Below are positions 6,615 through 15,885 of a stretch of 22,870 nt of DNA, piece after piece (position 1 is the stretch's first letter; every line of letters begins with the position of its first letter). The notes under the pieces are model-generated. The model had not been told where the DNA came from. It searched no databases and saw only the letters and a program-made list of their open reading frames with translations. Made by a program: the position numbers and the translations under genes. The DNA comes from a virus. The DNA is taken from the IMG/VR virus record IMGVR_UViG_3300017750_000127, positions 1 through 22,870 of that record; one strand, given 5' to 3'.

Positions 6615-9600
6615 TTACTCAACTTTTAACTTAGAATCACCAGGTTCTTGTGTTACCAACTTAGTAGGTGTGGTAATTGTTATTTCGACTGGGTCTAGTC
6701 CATCTATTGTGTTATCTTTTGTTAAATTACTACCTTTATAAAACAATCTAAATAGTGAAGAATCGAGTGCTACACTTGTAAATGAACTTCTCTCGAATGA
6801 TGCACTAAATTGATAGTTTCCATTAAATTCTGTGTGATATCCATATCCTTTTGCTATCGAATCTGATAATGAACTCGTATAGTAAGGAACTTTAATATCG
6901 TTGTGTTCTGATAAACGAGAAGCAGTTATAAAGGGTTGAACTGTCTCTTCAAATGTTGTATCTATATCACCAAATGTAATACTTGCTGTTGCGTATAATG
7001 ATAAGAATGGTGTTCGTGGGTCTATCTCATCTATTTTGTTCAATGTTGGATTTCCTAATATTCCAACCGAACCACTATCCATTGTGTATAATATTATTTC
7101 ACTTTCATATACTGGATATTCTCCAGATAGTGAATATGGATTTGGTGAATCGGAACTACTTAATCTACTTGATAATTGTATTCCATCTGCAAAGTGTCCA
7201 GCATTTTCATAATATGTATTTTCAAACTCTGGTATTTTTCCTACAACTTGTTTACTTCGTTCTAAAATATTTGGTTCTATTAATAAACCAAGTGTTGCAT
7301 TTGTTCTTGCTGGAATCATTGCTCTTAATTGTTTCCATATACTACCATCAAAAAATTCTATAATTCTCATATAATCCCAAAAGTTATTTGAACGATTATA
7401 TTTTTTCCAATAATCTCTTTGTACTCTATCTAATCCACGATAGTAATCAGAATATTGGTCTCTTGGGTCTCCAATTTCATTATCAAGATTTATATCTGCT
7501 AATGAATACATTATATCTTCATTTACTACATCTGTAGGTGAGAAGAATACTCCAAGTTTATTACTATCTATTGGTGCAAAATCTAACGATGATGCTTCAA
7601 CTCTAATATTAGAAGATAAGTTACCAGTTAGTTTTGTTGCCTCAGTTCTAATCTTTGTTGCATTTCTACGAGACGGTCCTACATTTGGAACTCTTAGTTT
7701 TTCTTGGTCTACTAAACTTCTAAATGGATTACCACTAAATCCAACTGCACTCGCACTTGGAAAATAACTTGTAGTGTAAGATTTATCATCAAGTGATTCT
7801 GGTAAAGTATTTAAATCAGTATTATCATTTAATGGTAATCTAAATATTAAATTATCATATGCAGAACTTGTTGTATTACCATTATAACTCTTTGGTGCTT
7901 GGACATGATTATCAAATACACTTTGTGATAATGGTTCACTCCACAATCTAAACTCTTGCATTGAACCACTAAATCTTGTACCAAACTCTCCGTTACCACC
8001 TATATAAAATGTACCATCATCGTGTACTGATTTATTAAACGCTGCTCCTGCTGAAGCATTTCCATCTATATTTACACTTTCACTTGTTTGATATAAAATA
8101 ACTTGTCTTGTAGCATCATATTGTTTTGATGTTAACTGATATGTTATATCTTGTGCATTTCCATCTGCAGTTAAATCTAACCCACTTTGTGATACTCGTG
8201 TTAACATCACACTCCACATATCATTATTATAATATGGTTGTAGTGATGATGTCATAAATTGAATACCTGTTGATGCAGATACACTAAATTTTAATTTACC
8301 ATAAGCATCAGTTAATCCATTATCTTGTATTTGAATTGCAAAACTATGATTACCAACACCCTTTTGAACTAATGTCATATCCTTTGATGTTGGTGCTCTA
8401 AATCTAAATTCTAAAGTTTCTGGTTTGATTCCACTTGTACTATCATCTTGCCAAGGAAATTGTAAATACTCACTTGATTTAAAATCAGCAGCGTAACTAA
8501 ACTTTCTTTTTATTTCGTGACTAACTCTATCATTTAAATCTGGTCCACCATATTCTCTAATTCTTAAAATAGAACTTGGAATACCATAACAATTTATCAA
8601 ACCTTTCATTGCTCGTTGGTTACCTTTGTTCTTCATAAAGAATGGCATATTAGCTAAAATTCTTTTCCATATTTCTTCGGTTACGGCTTCTTGTGGTGAT
8701 TCGTATTTATCTTGACCATCTGCTGTTTTACCTAATAAGTATTCTGGTAAAATAACTAAATCATTTCCACTATCAACTTCAAAACCCATACTCTTTGCAA
8801 CTTCACGAACTATATCTTTAGAGATACCCTCTGATAATTTATTACTTCGTTCATTGATATCTGTAAAGTGTCTTATGTATCCCCATATCTCATCAAATTG
8901 TTGTCCTGTCATATCCATAAAATCTAAGAATACTTTATTCTCAGTATCACTTGCTACATGCAGTGGTAAATTATTTACCAATCTATTCTGATTGTATGTA
9001 TCGAAATCTTTTGCGTATCCAGTCCAAGTATCAAACCAAGTAGTAAATGTTGAACCACTTGTATGTTCTAATATAAAGTTTGTGCCATCTTCTCTTGAAC
9101 CACTTGTCTTAGGCCAAGATGCATCATAGAACTCACCAAGAGAACTTGTTGCATAACTTGATGAGACTGTATATAGATAATTTTCATATGGGTCAAAACT
9201 ATTTATAACTTCTCGTTTTCTCATATTAATATTTGCACGAGTATCTGCAGATGATGTAATATTTATCAATGCATGTGAATCAGTTTTATAACCCTCAATT
9301 AATTTTATCTTCTTTTTAAAGTTTCTTATTCTATTTTCCGCTCCACCAAAATTAACAAAGTTTCCAAATCCATAATCAGTTCTATCACTACCAAGTGCAT
9401 CAGTTCGTATGGAATAATCAATACCCAATTGTACATCTAATAAACTACTTGAGTGTATGTGATTCGTTATATCATCTTGAACTGAAGTATCAGTTCCAAT
9501 TAAATCATCATACTTTTTAAAATTAGTACTTCTAAAATTAATTGGATTGGTTGTTGAATTTAAATTTGGAACTCTTAAAAATAATGCTACGGGGTCCTCT

Positions 9601-11651
9601 TCTACAAATTTAGTTATCTTAACCATATCTTCGTATGGCTCCATTTTTTCTTCTACGAAATAAACTAAATCATTTTGTTCAATTGTATCTGGTAATGGTT
9701 TATAAGTTTTAACATAACGAGCAGTTCTATCTGCTACATCTCTTATTGGTAATTTTTTATCACTATCAGGTAAAGTTTGTGTTGGGGCATCTAACATATT
9801 AATACATAAATGATATCCCTCTTTAGTAACCATATAAGTATTTAATCTTGTTATCTTGTTTTTTCTATATGTTACAAATGAATCTGTAAAGATATCATTG
9901 AATCTATCTGGCCCACTATGGTCTGATTTGTTTGCTCCCTCTTCGTAAGATGTATCAACTCGTATTCTATCGAAATCTAAAATTTCAACAACCTTACCAA
10001 CATAATCAACTGGTACTTGTTTAAATACATCAATTGGAACTAATTCAGTATCAAATGTAACGACTGTTTTATATTTTGCTATTGAATCTTCATCAGTAGC
10101 AAAATCTTCAATTATTTCTTTTGTAAAAGCTTTTGGTCTCCTATCAACAATATATTCATTAGTAGGTTCTAATCCTTTTGCATATCCTCTTTCATCAACA
10201 ACCTCATCATCTGTTTGTATATTATCTCCTACCTCAGTCATTATCTCTTCTATTACTGAGTCTGATGGTGATGGGTCTGCTGGTGGTACATATGAACCAC
10301 CACCTCCACCAGTATCTTCAAAATCTTCTGCAACCCTCAACATATTAATTCTTCTATCTCTAACACCTAAGAAATGTTCAATACTATTCCACTTACCAAG
10401 TGTTGCAGATGTTATATTGTTAGCAATGATAGTGTGGTGTTTGTCCAGTATTAGATTCCAAACATCTAATGCCTCAGCTTTAAATTCTGTACCAACTTCA
10501 TTTGCTAAATACCATTTACCTTGATGTTTAATCGGGTGATGGTCTGTAGTGGTAAGATTTTTATAACGAACTAATTTATCTCCGTAAGGTCTGTTATCTT
10601 TAACTACCTTTAATACTTTTGCATAACCTTGTTCGGTTTTAACTTTCATACCAGGTCTCATCATTTTAATTGGAATGGTACGATTGTTACTTAATTTAAT
10701 TTTTGTATCACCAGTAAAACAAACACTTCCATAATCATCCCTATCTCTATAATCATCATAATCTTGGTCTGGGCCTGGTGTCTTTTCTAATATTTCTTTT
10801 ACTCCGACAGGTTCTTTATCGACTGTAGTTTTTACAATATCATCAAAGAACTCTTTCTTTTCATCTGGTCTTGGTGGTATGCTTTTCGTAGGTCTATTAA
10901 TTAAAACTTCTGTTTCTTTTCTAACAAGTGTCTCTACCATTTTAGTTTCTGTTAAAGTGTATTCATACATACCCTTAACAACAACTTCACCACCAACCAT
11001 TGCATCTGTAAATCCTCGTTCACCAACACCTGGTGTCATTATTAAAACATTACCATCAGTTTTATCCCATCTGACTGTTCCTGCATTTGCACCACCAATT
11101 CTTTTTGGTACATAAACAAAATCTTTATTTATACCAGCAAAGTTTTTACGATAAGAAACATTATTAATTAATTGGACATCTACTTTTACTTCATTCTTTG
11201 ATGGTGATACTTCTTTCACCACATACTTCATTTCTTTTGGAAATACTTCTTCTAATGTTTGGTTAGTAGGTTTCATTCCACCTTTAAAATATCTTGTCTT
11301 ACCATTAATAACTTTAGTAGAAATTTTTCCCATATTGATGAATCCCTCATCGTTCACCATAATGGTTTCTTTTTTACCAGCTAATCGTCTAAGAAAAAGA
11401 TACTTAACTTTAAATTGACCTTCTTCATAACCTAAATCTCTGACGTGTCCACCAATATCTAAATCAATAGTATTATCGTCTCTGAATAAAACATCACCTG
11501 GTTTTAGGATATCATCTTCTAATAAATTATCCTCCATATCATAGACATAGAAATGTATGAAGTCATTAGCATCTCTACCAAAACCACTATACAATTGTTT
11601 AGGATATTCTAATTGTTCTCTGTCTTTATCTGTTAAACCATATTGTAACAT
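6615..11651 (-). CDS. Giant tail/baseplate protein with Hint domain, gpI-like region and LamG-like domain
   Basis: This 1678-residue protein is the largest in the window. In order: an N-terminal region (1-310) rich in beta strands; a Hint domain (about 311-420) starting CFTGDTKI, with TDHHP at 369-373; a Gly/Pro linker (about 447-465, GGGGGSYVPP); a long structural region; a segment at about 895-1037 resembling phage tail protein I, with ILANMPFFMKNKGNQRAMKG then CYGIPSSILRIREYGG; a LamG/concanavalin-like sandwich at about 1078-1245 (EFRFRAP ... FSGSMQEFRLWSEPLS); and a C-terminal region with DYWKKYNRSNNFWDYMR. It follows gp25- and gp6-like genes, so it occupies the place of the T4 gp7 region, though I see no direct gp7 signature. 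The stop of the preceding gene and this ATG lie within TAATGAATG. The Hint domain suggests autoproteolysis at Cys311; the LamG domain suggests glycan binding at the tail tip. Confidence 0.75.
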   Translation of the reverse strand: MLQYGLTDKDREQLEYPKQLYSGFGRDANDFIHFYVYDMEDNLLEDDILKPGDVLFRDDNTIDLDIGGHVRDLGYEEGQFKVKYLFLRRLAGKKETIMVNDEGFINMGKISTKVINGKTRYFKGGMKPTNQTLEEVFPKEMKYVVKEVSPSKNEVKVDVQLINNVSYRKNFAGINKDFVYVPKRIGGANAGTVRWDKTDGNVLIMTPGVGERGFTDAMVGGEVVVKGMYEYTLTETKMVETLVRKETEVLINRPTKSIPPRPDEKKEFFDDIVKTTVDKEPVGVKEILEKTPGPDQDYDDYRDRDDYGSVCFTGDTKIKLSNNRTIPIKMMRPGMKVKTEQGYAKVLKVVKDNRPYGDKLVRYKNLTTTDHHPIKHQGKWYLANEVGTEFKAEALDVWNLILDKHHTIIANNITSATLGKWNSIEHFLGVRDRRINMLRVAEDFEDTGGGGGSYVPPADPSPSDSVIEEIMTEVGDNIQTDDEVVDERGYAKGLEPTNEYIVDRRPKAFTKEIIEDFATDEDSIAKYKTVVTFDTELVPIDVFKQVPVDYVGKVVEILDFDRIRVDTSYEEGANKSDHSGPDRFNDIFTDSFVTYRKNKITRLNTYMVTKEGYHLCINMLDAPTQTLPDSDKKLPIRDVADRTARYVKTYKPLPDTIEQNDLVYFVEEKMEPYEDMVKITKFVEEDPVALFLRVPNLNSTTNPINFRSTNFKKYDDLIGTDTSVQDDITNHIHSSSLLDVQLGIDYSIRTDALGSDRTDYGFGNFVNFGGAENRIRNFKKKIKLIEGYKTDSHALINITSSADTRANINMRKREVINSFDPYENYLYTVSSSYATSSLGEFYDASWPKTSGSREDGTNFILEHTSGSTFTTWFDTWTGYAKDFDTYNQNRLVNNLPLHVASDTENKVFLDFMDMTGQQFDEIWGYIRHFTDINERSNKLSEGISKDIVREVAKSMGFEVDSGNDLVILPEYLLGKTADGQDKYESPQEAVTEEIWKRILANMPFFMKNKGNQRAMKGLINCYGIPSSILRIREYGGPDLNDRVSHEIKRKFSYAADFKSSEYLQFPWQDDSTSGIKPETLEFRFRAPTSKDMTLVQKGVGNHSFAIQIQDNGLTDAYGKLKFSVSASTGIQFMTSSLQPYYNNDMWSVMLTRVSQSGLDLTADGNAQDITYQLTSKQYDATRQVILYQTSESVNIDGNASAGAAFNKSVHDDGTFYIGGNGEFGTRFSGSMQEFRLWSEPLSQSVFDNHVQAPKSYNGNTTSSAYDNLIFRLPLNDNTDLNTLPESLDDKSYTTSYFPSASAVGFSGNPFRSLVDQEKLRVPNVGPSRRNATKIRTEATKLTGNLSSNIRVEASSLDFAPIDSNKLGVFFSPTDVVNEDIMYSLADINLDNEIGDPRDQYSDYYRGLDRVQRDYWKKYNRSNNFWDYMRIIEFFDGSIWKQLRAMIPARTNATLGLLIEPNILERSKQVVGKIPEFENTYYENAGHFADGIQLSSRLSSSDSPNPYSLSGEYPVYESEIILYTMDSGSVGILGNPTLNKIDEIDPRTPFLSLYATASITFGDIDTTFEETVQPFITASRLSEHNDIKVPYYTSSLSDSIAKGYGYHTEFNGNYQFSASFERSSFTSVALDSSLFRLFYKGSNLTKDNTIDGLDPVEITITTPTKLVTQEPGDSKLKVE
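10392..10721 (-). other. Hint (hedgehog/intein-type) domain inside the giant tail gene
   Basis: Residues 311-420 of the giant protein show the N-terminal block with Cys nucleophile (VCFTGDTKI, Cys codon at 10719-10721), followed by IKMMRPGMKVKT, the TxxH block TDHHP (residues 369-373), and a C-terminal block VWNLILDKHHTIIANN (397-412). This order is that of Hint domains. The usual intein end, His-Asn followed by Cys, Ser or Thr, is not present: Asn412 is followed by Ile. Canonical protein splicing is therefore unlikely, while N-S acyl shift and cleavage before Cys311 remain possible. There is no homing-endonuclease insertion; the domain is about 110 residues. Confidence 0.8.
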
Positions 11652-11654
11652 TCA

Positions 11655-12281
11655 TTACTCTCCAGTAGTTTTTTTGATTTCTTTTGCTACTTTATCTGCT
11701 ATCTTTTTTGCAAGTTTACCTTTACCAAATATTTTTGCAATCTTTTCTCTTGCAGCATCTCTATCTGCTTGAAGTTGTTCTGTTTCTTCATCTAAATTCG
11801 GAAATGGTATTTCTTGTTCATTTTGAATTGCAATAGTATTTTGTAATTTTTTACCTGTTATATCTAATTCTTGATTTAATAAATCTTGTTCTTCTATTTT
11901 ACCTTGTAAATCTTTTTTAAGTTGATTTAATTCTTCTTGTGTTGTTGTGGCTTCTTCAATCTCTTTTGGCATAAGTTCTAAGAATTGTAAATCATCACCA
12001 AAGTGTCGTATAACATCTGCTGTTATAGATGCTTTTTGTTCAACGCCAATTCGAACATATTGATATTCTTCTGTTAAAGTTTCACCTGGATTCTTTGGGT
12101 CCTCGTAAGATAATAAGAAACCATTTTCATCTCGTAATGGATTTAATGCATCAAGTGCAGAACCACTTATTGCGGCTCTGTTCTTTTCTTCTTCAAGTGC
12201 TTTTAAATGTTTTCGTTCATCTGCATCTTGAATATTACGATAAAAATCTTTTTTCTTTGCTTGTTCGTAAGTTAATGGCAT
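11655..12281 (-). CDS. Coiled-coil tail-region protein of unknown function
   Basis: The 208-residue product has an N-terminal region rich in charged residues, a short globular-looking part (about 45-105), and a long predicted helical coiled coil from about 105 to 200 with E, K, Q and L heptads (for example EELNQLKKDLQGKIEEQDLL). It ends in a Lys/Ala-rich amphipathic helix (KGKLAKKIADKVAKEIKK). No signal peptide or membrane segment is evident. Its ATG lies 1 base from the stop of the upstream DNRLRE-like gene, and the giant tail gene starts 3 bases after its stop, so it belongs to the baseplate operon. A scaffold or linker role is a guess from context. Confidence 0.6.
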   Translation of the reverse strand: MPLTYEQAKKKDFYRNIQDADERKHLKALEEEKNRAAISGSALDALNPLRDENGFLLSYEDPKNPGETLTEEYQYVRIGVEQKASITADVIRHFGDDLQFLELMPKEIEEATTTQEELNQLKKDLQGKIEEQDLLNQELDITGKKLQNTIAIQNEQEIPFPNLDEETEQLQADRDAAREKIAKIFGKGKLAKKIADKVAKEIKKTTGE

Positions 12282-12282
12282 T

Positions 12283-13461
12283 TTACCTCACCACTTTAAA
12301 TTCATAATCATCATCATATATCATAGAAGTTTGGTCTACTCCACTACCACTAACAACTTTAATTTCAAATCTGTAGAATCTTTCAGGTTGAAACCCATTC
12401 ATCCACACATTAAAGTAATTACCACTTGAATCACAACTAACAATTGAACCTGTACTAAATGGTATTATCACATCTTCTGTATGTGCATCTTTTATTGAAT
12501 AGTAAGTTCCTTGTTCTATAGTTCTACTACCACTTGGTAGTGTTTTGATTGTTAATGCTGCTGGTGTAGTTTCAAATCCTCGTGTTGGATATAATTCTCT
12601 ACCCACTACTCTAAATTTTACTTTTGATTTTTCTTTGTATTCTGGTTTCATATTTTGAAAATAAACAGTCAACCTCTCTAAATCTGTTGAACTTAATTCA
12701 CTTAAACTGCCTGTGTTCCAAGTTGAATCATCCCACTCTACTTCTAACTTTGGCGGAAAGATAGTGTGGGTTTCTCTTGAAAAGAATTTCAAATTACCAA
12801 GTGGTGTTGAATTACCCTCTGCAGAACCAGTTGCGGTTGTGGGGTCAAATATAGAATGTAAACTTTGACTGGTTGCAGTATTATTTCTTTTTACAATAAA
12901 TCCATTGTTTGGAAATACTGAACTGGAATAGATATGATTCTTAACTAAATCGGTTACATCCATTCTTATATCTCTTGTTTCGTAAACTAAATTAAATGAT
13001 GATGAAATATTATATGAACTATCTAAACTTGAAGTGTACCAAGTACCACCTTGTGTAGTACTACCACTTACCCATTCTGTTTTATCAGTATCATTATCAC
13101 GATACTTCCAACTTGCCCCATCACTTAATGCTGGGTCTCTATCGATTGTACCAGTTCCACCATTCCAACTTCCACTAATCATATATGTTTCTAAAGTTTG
13201 TTCTATCGCAAGTTCTGTAGAACTAGCATCATATAGATTTAAATAATACTTTGCATCACTTGGAATAATTCCACTTTGTACTGATGATGAGATATAACTA
13301 TAATCAAATTTTAATAATGCTCTTGATACACTAATTGTAGTGCCTGAAGAGTTAACATTTTTTGAAACCTCTAATATTTCATCTAAACCTGTATTGATTG
13401 ATGATGTAATACTACCTTCATAAATTGTTGTGTCTGTTGTTGGGTATTCAAAATAAAACAT
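12283..13461 (-). CDS. DNRLRE-like beta-sandwich tail protein
   Basis: The 392-residue protein opens with YPTTDTTIYEG followed by SRALLKFD, LNLYDAS, SGSWNGGTG, DPALSDGASWKYRD, and RMDVTDLVKNH...NNGFIVKR. This series is the signature order of DNRLRE-type domains (found in secreted and carbohydrate-associated proteins), where DxxI, LxFDLS, W..GT..W and VxxW/GfvlK blocks occur. The domain covers about residues 1-240. The C-terminal 140 residues form a second beta-rich part ending in YDDDYEFKVVR. It starts at the TAATG junction with the gp6-like stop, so translation is probably coupled. A baseplate or tail-fibre network component that binds glycans is plausible. The DNRLRE call rests on pattern recognition by eye. 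Confidence 0.6.
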   Translation of the reverse strand: MFYFEYPTTDTTIYEGSITSSINTGLDEILEVSKNVNSSGTTISVSRALLKFDYSYISSSVQSGIIPSDAKYYLNLYDASSTELAIEQTLETYMISGSWNGGTGTIDRDPALSDGASWKYRDNDTDKTEWVSGSTTQGGTWYTSSLDSSYNISSSFNLVYETRDIRMDVTDLVKNHIYSSSVFPNNGFIVKRNNTATSQSLHSIFDPTTATGSAEGNSTPLGNLKFFSRETHTIFPPKLEVEWDDSTWNTGSLSELSSTDLERLTVYFQNMKPEYKEKSKVKFRVVGRELYPTRGFETTPAALTIKTLPSGSRTIEQGTYYSIKDAHTEDVIIPFSTGSIVSCDSSGNYFNVWMNGFQPERFYRFEIKVVSGSGVDQTSMIYDDDYEFKVVR

Positions 13462-15431
13462 TAAATGTCTCCTACTACTCTACCCTCGATATCTAAGTTC
13501 GGGTATTTAAGTTCAAATATACTTGGGTCAAGTGATGAGTAAATAATTCCATCTTTTGTTGCAGATTGTAAATCATAGACATGTCCACTATATCCACTCT
13601 CAGTTCTCCACTTATTCTCAACAACAACCATTTGTTTCTGTGGATTATCATCTTCAGGTGGAACAACACTTGCTACACCATCAACTAAAGATATCACATA
13701 AGCAATATCACTTAAAATTATTGGTTGATTGATTTGCCATTTAGTTATATCAAAATGATTCTTTACCGCATCAATACATTTAAGTAAAACTGCATTTTTG
13801 TTATGTCCTCTCTGAGTTATGATTGAGAATCTACACCCAATATTAATTGTGTAACCATCTTTAATATTTATTGCATCTGTTAATACTCTGTATTGAGATA
13901 AATAAACTCTAAGGTTTTGTTTAACCGCATCATTTAATGCAACTAATTTTTTAGTTCTATCATAACCCAACACATACATATTCAATGCTAATGGATTGGG
14001 TATTGTTGTTATATTTTTTTCTTTTTTAATCTTACCATCTTTTATAATTGTCTGTGTATTTTGTTCTAATTGTTCATCTTGTACAATATGTACTTTAGCA
14101 ATGTTACCATACTTTTGTGGTAATGAATAAACTCTTGTAATATAATCCTCTTTAGTAACTGCTCTATTTTGTGAATTAAAATATGCTAAAGCATTTTGTC
14201 TAATTTCTTCAGGTGATTCTCCACCACTTCCACCAGTAGCAGGTTCTTTGTTTGTAATACTAATACTATCTTTTGTTTCACCAACTTTATCAGAATCTAA
14301 TCCCTCTTCATTTAATGTAGTGGAAAGACTATCATTATTTTTTAATTCATTAGTAAGAATATTATCTTCTATTGCTCCACCATATGTGTAAGTTATAGTT
14401 AATGTAATATTACTTGGTGCTTGTCCAAATGCTTTTGTTTTTAAAAAATTACTTGGGTCAAATGATGCATCAAGTTTACTAACACCAGTTCCTAATGATG
14501 AACCAACATTATCTGGATTTGGAATTATTTCTTCATCTGCATTTGTTGATGTTCCTGCACCAAATCGTAATTCTGATTTACCATCACTTCTCGTGTAGGT
14601 TGTAAATCTATTTGCAGTTTTAATTAACTTCAACATATAAGGTGCATCTGCTGCATTAGCAGATACATCAGGTGTGGTTGTTGCATTATTTTCGGTTGAT
14701 GCAAAGACTGTATCTTGTGCTAAGAAAGGAACTTCGTACCAAGTATTTCCATCATCATCAACAACACTTAAAATTTGTATTACCTTTTCTTTACTTAAAA
14801 TAACTTTGTCAAATTTAATTCCTGCACCGAATGTAAAATTCTCAGTAGTTTTTGTACCAGATTCTAATAAACATTTTTTAGTTAATGTAAAGTGTGTTGG
14901 TGTATCTGAATCATATTGTGATATTTTTTCTACTCGTGAATCAAGTGATGATGATGTTTTAAAATTAACATCATCTAATAATCTAAAAGTTCTTCCACTT
15001 TTGGATGAAAATATACTATCTGCATTTACCATTAATGCATAATCTAAATCAGGTGTTACACTTGTACCATCATCTTCTGCTGGTACTTCAATTGTTATCT
15101 CACTAAGTACTGATGCTGGATGAGATAGTTTTGGTTTATATCCAAATGATTGTGCAATTTTATAAATATTCTTTGTTTCTTCTGCAGCGTGTAATAAGGT
15201 TTCTCTGTATTGAGTGTCGATATAAAATGATAAAGTATCCCCAACATAACTTGCCATTTCAATAAACATCATACCTGGTGATGATTCGTTAAAATCATTG
15301 TATGCTGTAGGATAATATGATTTGGCGTATTCTAATAGATTAGCTCTAATAGTAGAAAACTCTCTACCAATATATCTAATATCTCTTTTTTCTTTTTTCT
15401 TATTTAGACCATAATCTACATCATTAGCCAT
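13461..15431 (-). CDS. Baseplate wedge protein, gp6/J-like
   Basis: The 656-residue protein shows the typical N-terminus of the T4 gp6/baseplate J family: YIGREFSTIRANLLEYAKSYYP (about 20-41), then DFNESSPGMMFIEMASYVGD (46-65), then LSFYIDTQYRETLLHAAEE. A central Gly/Ser linker (GGSGGESPEEIRQNAL, about 403-418) leads into the J core, FNSQNRAVTKEDYITRV. T4 gp6 forms the dimeric ring that links wedges in the baseplate. The gene is immediately downstream of the gp25-like gene, the conserved neighbour in contractile tails, with stop and start separated by one base. AGGAG lies 6 bases upstream of the ATG. Length is close to T4 gp6 (660 residues). Confidence 0.9.
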   Translation of the reverse strand: MANDVDYGLNKKKEKRDIRYIGREFSTIRANLLEYAKSYYPTAYNDFNESSPGMMFIEMASYVGDTLSFYIDTQYRETLLHAAEETKNIYKIAQSFGYKPKLSHPASVLSEITIEVPAEDDGTSVTPDLDYALMVNADSIFSSKSGRTFRLLDDVNFKTSSSLDSRVEKISQYDSDTPTHFTLTKKCLLESGTKTTENFTFGAGIKFDKVILSKEKVIQILSVVDDDGNTWYEVPFLAQDTVFASTENNATTTPDVSANAADAPYMLKLIKTANRFTTYTRSDGKSELRFGAGTSTNADEEIIPNPDNVGSSLGTGVSKLDASFDPSNFLKTKAFGQAPSNITLTITYTYGGAIEDNILTNELKNNDSLSTTLNEEGLDSDKVGETKDSISITNKEPATGGSGGESPEEIRQNALAYFNSQNRAVTKEDYITRVYSLPQKYGNIAKVHIVQDEQLEQNTQTIIKDGKIKKEKNITTIPNPLALNMYVLGYDRTKKLVALNDAVKQNLRVYLSQYRVLTDAINIKDGYTINIGCRFSIITQRGHNKNAVLLKCIDAVKNHFDITKWQINQPIILSDIAYVISLVDGVASVVPPEDDNPQKQMVVVENKWRTESGYSGHVYDLQSATKDGIIYSSLDPSIFELKYPNLDIEGRVVGDI

Positions 15432-15432
15432 T

Positions 15433-15885
15433 TTACTCTCCTGCGTTAAAATTAAAAGTTATTGTTTCAGGTGAATCTGGGTCATCAACTGTCACAATAA
15501 ATTCTAATGTAACTACTATTTGGTTTGGGTTTGCTTCATCTTGTACCACAAAAACATTTTGTGCTTTTATATAAGGTAACCATTGTTCTAATGCTTCGTG
15601 TATAGTTTCTTCAATACTATCACTTAATTCTGGCCCAACTTGTTCAAATATTAATGCTGGTAAATTACTACCAAAATCTGGTTGACCAACTCGCTCACCT
15701 TTCATAGTTAATAAAAGATTTTTTATATTTGAAAATGCTTGTTCCTTGACTGTTTTTGCTCTTGGAAAAAATCCTACATTATCACCTTGATAAGTTAATG
15801 GAAATGTACAACCGAAGAAAGAATCTTCATCCTCATTAATCTGTTGGACAGATGGATTATTCGTTAGGTTGACATTTTCAGGCAT
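15433..15885 (-). CDS. Baseplate wedge protein, gp25-like
   Basis: The 150-residue product contains KEQAFSNIKNLLLTMKGERVG (about 47-67), then QPDFGSNLPALIFEQ (68-82), then a helix SDSIEETIHEALEQWLPYI and a C-terminal beta pair VVTLEFIVTV. This is the standard pattern of the gp25/gpW-like baseplate wedge family shared by contractile phages, R-type pyocins and type VI secretion (TssE), including the conserved G-P-x-FG element. About 30 extra residues precede the domain. It joins the gp6-like gene directly and shares one base with the upstream gene (TAATG). Expected role: nucleate the sheath at the baseplate together with gp6. Confidence 0.9.
   Translation of the reverse strand: MPENVNLTNNPSVQQINEDEDSFFGCTFPLTYQGDNVGFFPRAKTVKEQAFSNIKNLLLTMKGERVGQPDFGSNLPALIFEQVGPELSDSIEETIHEALEQWLPYIKAQNVFVVQDEANPNQIVVTLEFIVTVDDPDSPETITFNFNAGE

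Noticed and set aside
6983-7363. 126-residue plus-strand ORF, hydrophobic
   Set aside because: It lies wholly inside the giant tail gene on the opposite strand, has AT-biased Leu/Ile/Phe composition from low complexity and no ribosome binding site of note.
10392-10721. Canonical intein in the giant tail protein
   Set aside because: The Cys nucleophile and TxxH block fit, but there is no terminal His-Asn followed by Cys, Ser or Thr and no homing endonuclease. It is reported as a Hint domain only.
14674-15042. 122-residue plus-strand ORF
   Set aside because: It is antisense to the gp6-like gene, which has strong family evidence.
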